A stretch of 64,000 nt of DNA from Sphingomonas sp. SORGH_AS_0879 (lineage in GTDB: Bacteria > Pseudomonadota > Alphaproteobacteria > Sphingomonadales > Sphingomonadaceae): positions 2,428,001 to 2,492,000 of the forward strand of contig NZ_JAUTBJ010000002.1 in assembly GCF_030819175.1 (NCBI RefSeq), in the 5' to 3' direction. The translations under genes and the position numbers were made by a program. The notes beneath the pieces are model-generated. The model was not told the DNA's origin, ran no database searches, and saw only the letters and a list, made by a program, of their open reading frames with translations. Below, one piece after another: positions 17,010 to 24,866 of this stretch; the first letter of the stretch is position 1; each line of letters starts with the position of its first letter.

Positions 17010-18082
17010 TTCGCTTTCCCGTCAGCCGTAGGGGACGTGACGACATGATCGCGATGGGCGCCATGGCAGCGCGTCCCAGAACCTGCTCGGTCGTGCTGGG
17101 GCCAGCGGCGATCGGCATGAATTGCCGCAGCAGCTCGGTCGGCATGGGTGACCCGCCACCGGGGTAATCTGCTGGCAACGCGTCCCGTGGCATGTCGCGC
17201 AGCCAGGCGTAAGCCGGTTCGTCACGGAGCGTGCCGAGCACGGCGTCAATCGTTGGATCGTCGTTTTCGCTGGCGCCGGACAACAGGATTTTGCCGAACG
17301 CGATCAGCGCATTTTTGCGTCGCTCCTCGGATTCCGCCTCATGGGCAAAATGCTGCTCGATGTCGGTCTGCGGTGCCTGGCTGTCTACCTGCTTGTTCTT
17401 CGGCAGGACCTTGCCCGGATGGCGCTTCGCCCAGTCGATCACCGAACGCTGGATGTCAGCGGCGAGCTGATGTCGAAACGACGGATCGTCTCCATAGCCA
17501 GCGATGAACCGACGGAGTTCCGCATGCTGTCGCCCGGAGACGGCGCTGACGAGCGGCCAAGCACTGCCGAGTGCGGCCCGTTCATTGGTGACGTTGTGCA
17601 GTTCTTTGAGCAGCGACGTCGCGATCAGGATACCCAGCGCGGTCCGCAGATCGGCAATTTCCCGTGCGTTCGGCGGACGATGGCCCACCGCCTTATGGTA
17701 CCGATCCAGCAGACGGGGCAGGAAATTACCTGGCGATCCGATCGCGGGCTGCTTACCGTCGATCGTCTTCGGCCGCTTGCCATAGGCCTTGTACCCGGTG
17801 AGGTCGAAGCTGCCACGGGCGATGGCCTCGATCCAGGCGTGCGGATCGGGGGCTGGGCCGAGCAGTACCGCGATCAACTCCGATAGGATCGAGCCGCGTC
17901 CGGGGCCTAGGGCTCCAACGGCGTTGCGCCCCGCCTTCGTCACCAAAAGGTCCAGCATTCTGGTGATGCTCGCGGCGGCGGCCTTCTCCTGTTCGGGACT
18001 GCCGTCGCCGTACTGCCCCGCCCGCCATGTGACGCCGATACACTTCCAGCTCGGCCGGGGTCAGCAGGGCATTCAGATCCAT
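16987..18082 (-). pseudogene. Hypothetical protein, frameshifted near the N-terminus
   Basis: The open frame below 17958 (MLDLLVTKAGRNAVGALG...) lacks a convincing start. Upstream in another frame is MDLNALLTPAELEVYRRHMAGG (ATG at 18082), and removing one C of the CCCC run at 18016-18019 joins it as ...MAGGQYGDGSPEQEKAAA. The joined product is about 364 aa, mostly helical, with no signal peptide. One segment near the C-terminus (TTEQVLGRAAMAPIAIM) is hydrophobic. I do not recognise a family; the PEQEKAAAASITRMLD start resembles short helical leader regions of phage or plasmid proteins only loosely. Overlaps the small downstream gene. Confidence 0.55.
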
Positions 18083-18155
18083 CCTCGATGCTCCATCGAT
18101 GCGGACGGCCGACGCTTGCCGCTCGCGATACCAAGCAGGCATAGCCTTGCAGACC

Positions 18156-18247
18156 CTCACACGCGGTAAACGCCGCCGTAAGGGCGGCACGCACAGCCTC
18201 ACAAAGAAGCGGAGGAAAGCTCACAGAAAGAAGTGGGCGCCCTCACA
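18156..18247. repeat. CTCACA repeats, three at exact 22-bp spacing
   Basis: CTCACA occurs at 18156-18161, 18198-18203, 18220-18225 and 18242-18247. The last three are exactly 22 bp apart, about two helical turns, in direct orientation. The bases between them are only loosely similar. The spacing resembles iterons or an array of protein-binding half sites upstream of the gene starting at 18082. Confidence 0.45.
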
Positions 18248-18301
18248 GACGAAGGCAGACCGGCCCCATGCGGGGCCGCACAGAAACTGCGGCGCAATAC
18301 C

Positions 18302-18338
18302 GCTAAAATGGGGCATTTCATTTCTGTGTCATTTTAGC
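18302..18338. other. AT-rich 9-bp inverted repeat
   Basis: GCTAAAATG (18302-18310) and CATTTTAGC (18330-18338) form a perfect 9-bp inverted repeat around a 19-base centre. It is AT-rich within a very GC-rich context, a form typical of operators or of a relaxase nic-region palindrome. Confidence 0.45.
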
Positions 18339-18359
18339 TGCGTCGGCGCGTGCGCGCCG

Positions 18360-18496
18360 GGAGCGCAAGCGCTCCTGGTGGAGGCGTCGCCTCCAGGTCC
18401 GCCGGCACCGCGATGACGGTGCCTCCGGAAGGCGGGACAGGTCGCATGGCCGGGGGGCATGCTCCGCCAAGACCACCCAAGCGCCGCGTGGCGGCG
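18360..18496. other. Array of five GC-rich hairpins
   Basis: Five back-to-back palindromes: GGAGCGC/GCGCTCC (18360-18375), TGGAGGCG/CGCCTCCA (18379-18395), GGCACCG/CGGTGCC (18404-18423), GCATG/CATGC (18444-18462) and CGCCGC/GCGGCG (18482-18496). No protein frame explains them. Similar hairpin trains occur beside relaxase genes in alphaproteobacterial mobile elements, but no relaxase is identified here. Confidence 0.5.
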
Positions 18497-18603
18497 AGGT
18501 CGGTGATGAAAGGCCGGAAAGCGGATCGGCTGAGCCGAGAGGTGAAATGACCAAGGAGGATCGCCGCGAACAGCCCGCGGCCCCCCATGGATAGAAGTCG
18601 ACC

Positions 18604-19110
18604 ATGCACATTAAGACACTGGAGGCGGTTGCGATCGCCGCCGCCCTGACCCCTGCGCGTCTCGCCGGGCTGCGCTTTCCTGTCGATCCAGATGCGGGTT
18701 CAATACCTGCCACTCGGCTGCGGCACTATCTCCATGCGTCGGCGGCGTCGTTGCTGATCGTTCCTGCAATCGTACCGCCCGCCCGCCGAGACGTCGAGGA
18801 ACTGGTCCGGGCATATGACACCGATGTGCTGATCGCACTCGCATCGCGTGATAACGTTGACGGCATTACCTTCGCGGTCATGCTCGCCGGCAACGATCCG
18901 GTTTACACATCCGGACTGAGCCTCTTCCTCGGTGCCGGGGCGCCATCTCATTTCGTGCCTCCGGAGCCGGGCAACACGTCCTTCGCCCTGCTGCCGGCAG
19001 GGCTTCGTGGTTGTGAATGCGCGCCATGGGATAGCGAGGTGGATCGGCGAGCGGGATTGGCCGACGGGCGCGCGCTTCTGTCCGGCATCTTCGCGGGAGG
19101 GACGAAGTGA
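18604..19110 (+). CDS. Hypothetical protein, first gene of an unknown pair
   Basis: 168 aa, starts MHIKTLEAVAIAAALTPARL; mixed alpha/beta composition with hydrophobic strands (ASLLIVPAIVPPA, TDVLIALASRD) but no clear membrane span. Family not recognised. The stop overlaps the start of the next gene (GTGA at 19107-19110), so the two are translationally coupled. The region upstream carries a hairpin array. The ATG at 18604 has only a weak purine-rich leader (AGAAG). Confidence 0.6.
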   Translation: MHIKTLEAVAIAAALTPARLAGLRFPVDPDAGSIPATRLRHYLHASAASLLIVPAIVPPARRDVEELVRAYDTDVLIALASRDNVDGITFAVMLAGNDPVYTSGLSLFLGAGAPSHFVPPEPGNTSFALLPAGLRGCECAPWDSEVDRRAGLADGRALLSGIFAGGTK

Positions 19111-19733
19111 CCGCGCTTCCCGAATGGCTGGCACCGGGTACGGTCGCCGACCGGCTTTTCGATGTCCGTGCCGAGGCCGGTCGCGCGATCGGCTTCGGCC
19201 TCGTCCGGCCGCGGCGCAGCGGACTGGAAAATACGATGAGCCAGATTGCCTTCGCCAAGCTCAATCCCGTCAAGCCTGTCGGGGATACGCCGAGAACGGC
19301 ATGCGGCTGGCCGGTAACGGCCCGCGATTACCGGATCATCCCGGCGCCCGGCGTGCCGGACGTCACATCCATCGAGCGGCTGTTTGGCGACTATGACGCG
19401 GTGGTTCAGCCGCATCAGAAGCTTCTGGGCGCCGTCTTCACCTTTCCGTTCGATCGTGATGTGCCCGTGCATGACGGCTTCGGAGCGGTGCTGTCCTACG
19501 CGGCATTGCGGTTCGGTCGGGAGCGTCGCCTGACCAGTCTCGTCGTCGCTCATGCGCCGTGCGATCAACTGGCAGAGGAAGCTCCGCATGCCCACGCCAT
19601 CGTGCTTGGTCGCACCCACCGGGCGTCCGGTTGGGGGCCGCCCCATTCCGACCTTGCCGAAAGCGAGCATGCCATGTGGGCAGAGGATTGGGCGGATTTC
19701 TCCGCACGCTGGGCGCTGACGCTGGGGCAATGA
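19107..19733 (+). CDS. Hypothetical protein, second gene of an unknown pair
   Basis: 208 aa from GTG at 19107, preceded by GGGAGG at seven bases and overlapping the previous stop. Soluble, no signal peptide. The C-terminal part has EEAPHAHAIVLGRTH and WAEDWADFSARWAL, faintly like the HxH region and trailing helix of MobA/MobL relaxases, but the N-terminal catalytic tyrosine motif of that family is missing, so I do not assign it. The first part (DRLFDVRAEAGRAIGFGLV) is unfamiliar. Ends before a 14-bp stem terminator. Confidence 0.6.
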   Translation: MTALPEWLAPGTVADRLFDVRAEAGRAIGFGLVRPRRSGLENTMSQIAFAKLNPVKPVGDTPRTACGWPVTARDYRIIPAPGVPDVTSIERLFGDYDAVVQPHQKLLGAVFTFPFDRDVPVHDGFGAVLSYAALRFGRERRLTSLVVAHAPCDQLAEEAPHAHAIVLGRTHRASGWGPPHSDLAESEHAMWAEDWADFSARWALTLGQ

Positions 19734-19785
19734 ACAGAGTGGCATTGCGGTGTCGCTTCATGCAGCGTGCCGAATCGATTCATGG

Positions 19786-19819
19786 CAATGGACGGGACGA
19801 CCCAGCGTCCCGTCCATTG
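19786..19819. terminator. Bidirectional terminator hairpin
   Basis: Perfect 14-bp stem CAATGGACGGGACG / CGTCCCGTCCATTG with a 6-base loop, midway between the convergent genes ending at 19733 and 19846. Confidence 0.75.
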
Positions 19820-19845
19820 AATTGACCGTCGGCGGCTACGGCTCG

Positions 19846-20514
19846 TCAGAATGACGATTTCCCTGCCGTACCTCCACCGACCGCACGGCTGACCGCATTC
19901 TGCCATGCCCGCTCCGCTGCCACGCCTTGCGACAGGGAGATGTTCAGCTTGCCATAGACGTCGAGCTTGGCCGCAAGACCCTGATGCGGATTGCCCCAGA
20001 TCTGGCGGCACCGGTCGCCGCCCGTGCACCAGTTCGCCTCGTAGATGGAGGCGGCAACCTGCGAGGTTTCGGGCTTGCCGTAGCGCTTCACCATCTCGGC
20101 AGCGATCTGCTCGGGCGTCCGTCCGGCGGCAGGGGCAACATATCGGACGAGCTTGACGGCATCACCGTTCGGCACCGGCTGGAATTCGACGGTCAGGCTC
20201 TCGTCGCCCTTGGTCGCGTTCAGCACCGCCACACCCTGTTTCGGCTCCTCGATCGGGAAGACGCCCCGCTGCCGCTTGGCCTCATGGTCGACGGTCGCGG
20301 CCCAGTCCTCGCCCGCCGACGTCTCGACCTTCCATCCGGTACGGGCAAGCGTCGCCTGCACCTCGGGCGCGGTCATGCCGATGCGGATGCCCGCGATCGT
20401 CAGCGGTGCGGCCGCGGTCTTCGTCTGCGCGGCGGCCTCCTGCTCGGCAACCGAGGCCGATCCGCAGGCGGTGAGCAACGCCAGCGCGGCGGTGGCGGTG
20501 ATCTTCGTCATCAT
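19846..20514 (-). CDS. Putative lipoprotein
   Basis: 222 aa with lipoprotein signal TATAALALLTACGSAS (lipobox LTAC, Cys about 17). The mature part contains IAGIRIGMTAPEVQATL, a short helix-strand unit like those of SmpA/OmlA-type small lipoproteins, and two cysteines in NWCTGGDRC that may form a disulphide. No enzyme motif. Probably periplasmic, anchored to a membrane. Starts at ATG 20514 or the next codon. Function unknown; it stands between the unknown gene pair and the subtilisin-like gene on the same strand as the latter. Confidence 0.75.
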   Translation of the reverse strand: MMTKITATAALALLTACGSASVAEQEAAAQTKTAAAPLTIAGIRIGMTAPEVQATLARTGWKVETSAGEDWAATVDHEAKRQRGVFPIEEPKQGVAVLNATKGDESLTVEFQPVPNGDAVKLVRYVAPAAGRTPEQIAAEMVKRYGKPETSQVAASIYEANWCTGGDRCRQIWGNPHQGLAAKLDVYGKLNISLSQGVAAERAWQNAVSRAVGGGTAGKSSF

Positions 20515-20646
20515 GTTATGTCCTTGTATTCCGGACGTGCGGGTTCGTTCGCCGAGATGCGTCCCGGCGTGGCAGGTCCGTGAGGGGGGTATGTTTTTAC
20601 GGGCGGGCTGGGCTTGCCGGTGGCGAGCGGGCCCGGACGGCGAGCC

Positions 20647-22904
20647 TCATCGCAGCACCAGCGCGACGAAGCCTGCCGTGTCCTGTGCGCCGGCGACGTG
20701 GCCGGCATCGAAGGCGTGGGCGACGCCTAGCCGCAACGAGGAGGTGGGCGACAGCGCGGCCGACCAGCCAAGCTCGACGTCCATCTCGCGCGCGGCCGGG
20801 GTCAGGTCGACGGTGGTGAGGCGAGTGGCGAGCACGCCGGTCATCAGGTCATAGGCGACTGGCGCCTCGACGACCGCACGGGCGCGTTCGAGCCGAAGCG
20901 GTGATGACAGTCCGAATGTGACGGTACCGCCGCCAAGACGATACGCCGCGTCGAGCGCGAAGGCGGTGCCGGTCATCGGACCGGTGAAGCGCAACAGGTC
21001 CGATCCGCCATCGACCCGAGTGGTGGCCGCCGTTGCCCGCGCCGATAGCAGGACGCCAGCAACGCTGCGGCTGGCCGTCAGGGTGGTTAGCATCGTCCGG
21101 CTGCCGGATAGGGCAAAGCCAGCGGAGCCACGCAAGCCCAGCACCTGGCCACGTTCGGTCAGGTTCGATAGCTCGATACCGAGGCCCATCGGCGATCCGA
21201 AAGTGACGCTGCGCAAAGCAGAGCGGCCATCGCGCGATGCGCCCGATGCAAAGCCCGCCGACCAGCCGCCGCCGCTCCATGACGATGACGTGCCGACCGG
21301 CGCGACGACGACACCGCGCAGGGCAGAACCGGCGATGCCCGCACCTTGCCCGATCGCAACATTAGCGCTGAAGCTGACAGTCTGGCCTGCGGCAGGTGAG
21401 AAGGCGAAGGTGGCCGGTCGGTTGGAGCGCACTGCGGCCCATGGTCCCGTGGCTGCGGAGACGAACCCCAGTTTTACGTCGTTAGCCGTGGTGGCCAGCC
21501 AAGGCGGATCGATCGTCGCCAGCATCACACCCGCCAGCAATCCCGAACTCCGAACCCGTGGGCCGGTGGTGCCAGTCATGGCGAAGTCGCGGCCATAGCG
21601 GTCGAAGACCGTCATCCGGGTCACCGCATCGGATAGCTGCCCGCCGCTTCCAAACGGGCCCGACAGGCTGAGCGAGGAATAGCGCGCCAGCACCATGTCG
21701 GCGGCGGCGAAAGCACTGGTGGGCGCCTGCGCCTTCATCGCCGCCTCGACGTTGAGCAAGCCAACGCCGAAGATCTGGTCGGCACCCTTGTCGCCCAGGT
21801 CGGTTGCCGTATCGAGCAGGATGCGCGAGATCGCCTTGCCGCCGAGTTGCGGCCAGTACTGCTTGAGCAGCGCGGCCGCTCCGGCGATCGCGGGGGCGGC
21901 GAAGCTGTTGCCGGTGACCGTGGTGATTTGTCCGTCCTTGCCGACGACGCTGACGTCCGTCGCGACCACCGCCAGCGTGCGGTCGGCAAGATCGCCGGGC
22001 AGGCCATTGCCGCTGGGCGGTCGCAGCGCACTGTCGACCCGGATGCCGAACAGGAGGTTGTCCTTGTTTTCCAAATTGCTGCCGACAAGGTTGCGGGTGA
22101 TCGTGCCAGGCGCAGCGCTCTTGTCGTCGACGAAGTTGGACACGGATTGCACGAGCAGCCGGTCGGCTTTGACGACGCTGTCCATGGCGGCACGTTCGTC
22201 GGCGGCGATCTGGCCGCCATGTTCGCCATTGAGGCTCATCGAGATCACGAACGCCCCTTTTTCCACCGCATAGGTGATGGCGGGCGCGATACTGGCGGCG
22301 TTTGCGCCGCTCCCTTCCTTGATGACCGATGTGGCGGTGACGCCGTCGAGATCAGGAGCCACGACCTTCAGCGCGAGCAGCGTCGCGTCATAGGCGACGC
22401 CGTGCACGCCGGAGCCATTTCTTGCGGCGAGAGCGACTGAGGCGACCTCAGTGCCATGGCCCTGCACATCACATCGAGCGGGAAGGTCACCGTCTCCGGC
22501 GCACAGGTAGCGCAACGCGCGATCCGGCTCTCGAACGCCTTGCTGTCGGGCGAGATACGGCCGGCGAACTCGGCGCTGCTGGTGGCAATGCCGGTGTCGA
22601 TGACGGCGATGGTCACGCCCTTGCCGGTGATGCCCTTGTCATAGGCATAGGCCGCTTTCGCACCGACCACGGCGGCGGAAGCCTTGTACTCGGCACTATC
22701 TGCAGCGCTGGGCGGCGGGGTCGGTGTGGGGGATGGCGACGGTGTTGGGCTGGGTGTCGGCGTGGGTGCAGGCGTTGGGATCGATCCGGACGAATTAACG
22801 CCTCCACCACCTCCGCCGCCACAGGCCGCAAGCAGCATGGCTGCTGAAATCACCGATGATGTTTGAAAAGCTTTCCGCCACTGGCGGCCAAGTCCCGCAA
22901 CCAT
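20647..22904 (-). pseudogene. Subtilisin-like (S8) serine protease with barrel-like C-terminus; frameshifted by a 5-bp duplication
   Basis: Start at 22904 (MVAGLGRQWRKAF). Lipoprotein signal ending MLLAACGGG, a Pro/Thr/Ser linker (TPAPTPTPSPTPSPSPTP), then the S8 domain: catalytic Asp in IAVIDTGIA, His in QGHGTEVAS, Ser in TGNSFAAPAIAG. The C-terminal 300 residues are Gly/Ser-rich alternating strands like an autotransporter barrel, ending VALVLR without the usual terminal aromatic. The Asp part and the His/Ser part lie in different frames; two copies of ACATC at 22466-22475 cause this, and one copy would restore ...PLDVQGHGT. As written the protein cannot be active. Confidence 0.82.
22466..22475. 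repeat. 5-bp tandem duplication that breaks the S8 protease frame
   Basis: ACATC occurs twice in direct succession. With a single copy the Asp-containing and His/Ser-containing halves of the subtilisin-like gene are in one frame. Tandem duplications of this kind arise and revert by slipped-strand replication. Confidence 0.75.
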
Positions 22905-22946
22905 ACGCACCCCCGTGTCGGGCAGTGCCTGGCTTCCCCAGCCGGC

Positions 22947-23150
22947 GGCACCGCCCCGTGAAACGAGGCGGTGCCGGCCCGAAAGCCGGAAGTTGAGAAC
23001 CCGTGACAAGACGAGCGCGCACGCCTTTAGGCCCCCAAAAGGAGCCCTGGACATCCGCGGGCGCCTCCCGGCCGAAACTGGTTCGGGCCGGGCATACGGC
23101 TACTTGTCATCAGGGTTCTCACGCCCCGGTCCGCCTGCTGGCGAACCGGG
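22947..23150. ncRNA. Highly structured intergenic segment, candidate structured RNA
   Basis: Within the 408-bp gap between the divergent S8 and 23313 genes. A long-range pairing joins 22993-23010 (TTGAGAACCCGTGACAAG) to 23103-23121 (CTTGTCATCAGGGTTCTCA), closing a domain of about 129 bases. Inside is a stem-loop 23067-23092 (CCCGGCC/GGCCGGG with further pairs). Flanking stems: 22947-22955/22967-22975 (perfect 9 bp), 22974-22989 (CCGGC/GCCGG) and 23125-23150 (11-bp, one mismatch). On the minus strand this would be the S8 leader, riboswitch-like in layout; on the plus strand an independent RNA. It matches no riboswitch, 6S, SRP or tmRNA core I know. The remaining bases of the gap show nothing further. 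Confidence 0.35.
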
Positions 23151-23312
23151 CTTGTCTAAGCGGAACCCGTTAACGAACCAAGTCCCGCCGTGCAGGAACG
23201 ACGTTCGGGTTGCTGCAACATGAGGCAAGTTGGGCGGCTTGCGACTGCACAATCCGCCGTATTTCGAGATGTTTACCCTCTCCAGCGTCGACAATCTGCT
23301 GGAGGAAAGAAA

Positions 23313-23621
23313 ATGAAGCGACGCCACTTTCCGTTGGTTTTCCGCGTGAGCGCCATCCTGCTGCTCACCGCCCTGGTTGCCGGGCAATGGTGGCAGCGCC
23401 AGCCCGCCGGCAGCATCGCCGGCTGGGTGCCCGCCATGGCCGAAGTCTATTGCCCAGCCGCCGCAATCCACCGCGCGGGTACCATCGCGGACAGCGCGCG
23501 GACACTCGATAGCTGGGGCTATGCCGTCATCGGCAACGCCATCTTTCGCGATGGCAGCAACCGCTGCCGCGTGAGGAAGGCAAGATCGACCGGAGCCGAG
23601 CGAAGCCCTGACGAGAAATGA
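23313..23621 (+). CDS. Small membrane-anchored or secreted hypothetical protein
   Basis: 102 aa from ATG 23313, with GGAGG seven bases upstream. Basic N-terminus and one hydrophobic segment (VFRVSAILLLTALVAGQWW) act as signal or anchor; the remainder would be periplasmic and holds two cysteines (VYCPAA, NRCRVRK). The last residues (ARSTGAERSPDEK) resemble translation of a sphingomonad intergenic palindrome, so the natural C-terminus may have been extended. No family recognised. Confidence 0.55.
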   Translation: MKRRHFPLVFRVSAILLLTALVAGQWWQRQPAGSIAGWVPAMAEVYCPAAAIHRAGTIADSARTLDSWGYAVIGNAIFRDGSNRCRVRKARSTGAERSPDEK

Positions 23622-23639
23622 AAATCGAAGGGGCCTGAT

Positions 23640-23657
23640 CCGGACCAGCCGGTCCGG
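23640..23657. other. Hairpin after the 23313 gene
   Basis: CCGGACC / GGTCCGG 7-bp stem with an AGCC loop, 19 bp past the stop of the small secreted protein. No T-run follows; a weak terminator or attenuator. Confidence 0.35.
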
Positions 23658-23685
23658 GGATCACGCTGTTGCGCAGGTACCCCCC

Positions 23686-24204
23686 ATGCATTCGACTCTC
23701 CATGACACGCTGCCGACGACCTCGGTCGCGCTCCTCAACTATGTTCTGACCGCACTCGCTCCCGACGAGCCATACCCCTATGCGGGCAACACCGGACTGC
23801 CGGGGGGCGTGGAGTCGCTCGAGAACAACCTGATCGTCGTGGCGACCCCGGTCGCCGAGCGTCTCTATGACGACGCGGTGATGCGGTGTGCCGCGTCCCG
23901 CAAGCGCGACGTGGTGCTGATAAGGCACGGCTTCCACCCCGAAATCCTCGAGCCGGTGCGGGCCGATGTCGCGCTGCACTCGGTCACCGGACCGATCCTG
24001 GTGCCAGATTTGAGTTTCTACCGCGATGCCGATGGCGGCCTGCACCTCGTGCCGGCGCGCCCGGACCTCTTCGTCGGGATCACCCGGCACGGGTTGGAGG
24101 TGTCGATGCCCGCTCCCTGGAACAGCGGGTGGGAGCGGGTGACCGGGCTCGAACGCGCCGCCGCCGAGATCGTCCGCGCCTGTCGGCGGACAGAACAGGG
24201 TTGA
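23686..24204 (+). CDS. Hypothetical protein
   Basis: 172 aa, soluble, no signal peptide. Contains SVTGPILVPDLSFYRDADGG and HLVPARPDLFVGITRHGLEVSMP, possibly beta-rich. No family recognised. The ATG at 23686 lacks a clear ribosome site. Followed 59 bp later by another unknown gene with a strong ribosome site, on the same strand, so the two may be one unit in the accessory region next to the integrase. Confidence 0.5.
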   Translation: MHSTLHDTLPTTSVALLNYVLTALAPDEPYPYAGNTGLPGGVESLENNLIVVATPVAERLYDDAVMRCAASRKRDVVLIRHGFHPEILEPVRADVALHSVTGPILVPDLSFYRDADGGLHLVPARPDLFVGITRHGLEVSMPAPWNSGWERVTGLERAAAEIVRACRRTEQG

Positions 24205-24263
24205 GATCAGCGAACACGAGAATGTGCCCCCGGGAATGGGGGATGAAACAAGGAGATATCGAG

Positions 24264-24752
24264 ATGACCAACCCGACTTTCGAAGCCGCCGTCACCCGCG
24301 CCGTTGTGAAGCTGCTGCTCGGTACCCGCAAGCTCAAGCCCGGCGTCGCCATCACCGGTGGTGATCCGCTCGAGATCGAGGACCAGATCAAGATGGGCCG
24401 TCACGCGGTCGAGACCGACGCCGACGTCCTGCACCTCGAATATCGCGACCGTCCGACCCCGGCGCTGACCGGAATCACAATGTTCCTACCGCGCGATGGC
24501 CGCTGCCACATCCAGAGCGGCTGCCGCCTGTGGGTGTCGAAGTCGGGCAACCGCGGGCTGATCCTGCCGCAGAACCATGTCCGCGGGCATTTCCGCCTCG
24601 CACCGCGCGAGATCGTGCACATCGACGGCAAGCCCGCCGACGATCTGAGTGAGGGCATCGAACGCGCCAGCACGTGGCTGACCCGGCAGGTCATGCGGCC
24701 GGGCGTTCAGTATGACGACGCGCAGTGCACGCTCTGGGCAAAGGCCGCCTGA
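24264..24752 (+). CDS. Hypothetical protein
   Basis: 162 aa, starts MTNPTFEAAVTRAVVKLLLG after AAGGAG at a good distance, so translation here is likely. Contains VLHLEYRDRPTPALTGITMF and a segment NRGLILPQNHVRGHFRLAPR. Soluble. No known family. Runs convergently toward the integrase gene; 114 bp of unremarkable sequence lies between their ends. Confidence 0.6.
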   Translation: MTNPTFEAAVTRAVVKLLLGTRKLKPGVAITGGDPLEIEDQIKMGRHAVETDADVLHLEYRDRPTPALTGITMFLPRDGRCHIQSGCRLWVSKSGNRGLILPQNHVRGHFRLAPREIVHIDGKPADDLSEGIERASTWLTRQVMRPGVQYDDAQCTLWAKAA

Positions 24753-24866
24753 CGGACCCGCGTCGAGGTCTATCACCCTATACGGACGAGCCAGCCAATT
24801 CGGACACCCGCTCGAAAAGAATAGCGGTCCTGCCCGAATATGGCGGCTCGGCCGAGATGCCGACAC

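Larger units (their letters stand above)
18083..18603. other. 521-bp gene-free stretch rich in repeats and hairpins
   Basis: No open frame here looks like a protein. From left to right it holds CTCACA repeats (18156-18247), a 7-bp hairpin CGGCCCC/GGGGCCG (18261-18278), an AT-rich inverted repeat (18302-18338) and a run of GC-rich hairpins (18360-18496). It separates two unrelated, divergently oriented unknown gene pairs, so it must contain promoters for both. The density of palindromes is unlike the rest of the window and recalls transfer or replication origins of mobile elements. Confidence 0.5.

Noticed and set aside
18334..18609. Open frames across the hairpin array (both strands, 66-131 codons).
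   Set aside because: They are Pro/Arg-rich artefacts of GC palindromes, without ribosome sites or protein-like composition.
19107..19733. MobA/MobL relaxase call for the second gene of the unknown pair because of PHAHAIV.
   Set aside because: Only one short HxH-like motif; the N-terminal tyrosine region and typical length of that family are missing.
22947..23121. Terminal inverted repeats of an insertion sequence.
   Set aside because: No transposase fits in the 129-bp interval and no target duplication was seen at the ends; kept as a structured segment instead.
24207..24434. Minus-strand open frames opposite the 24264 gene.
   Set aside because: The plus-strand gene has a strong ribosome site and better protein composition; the others are shadows.
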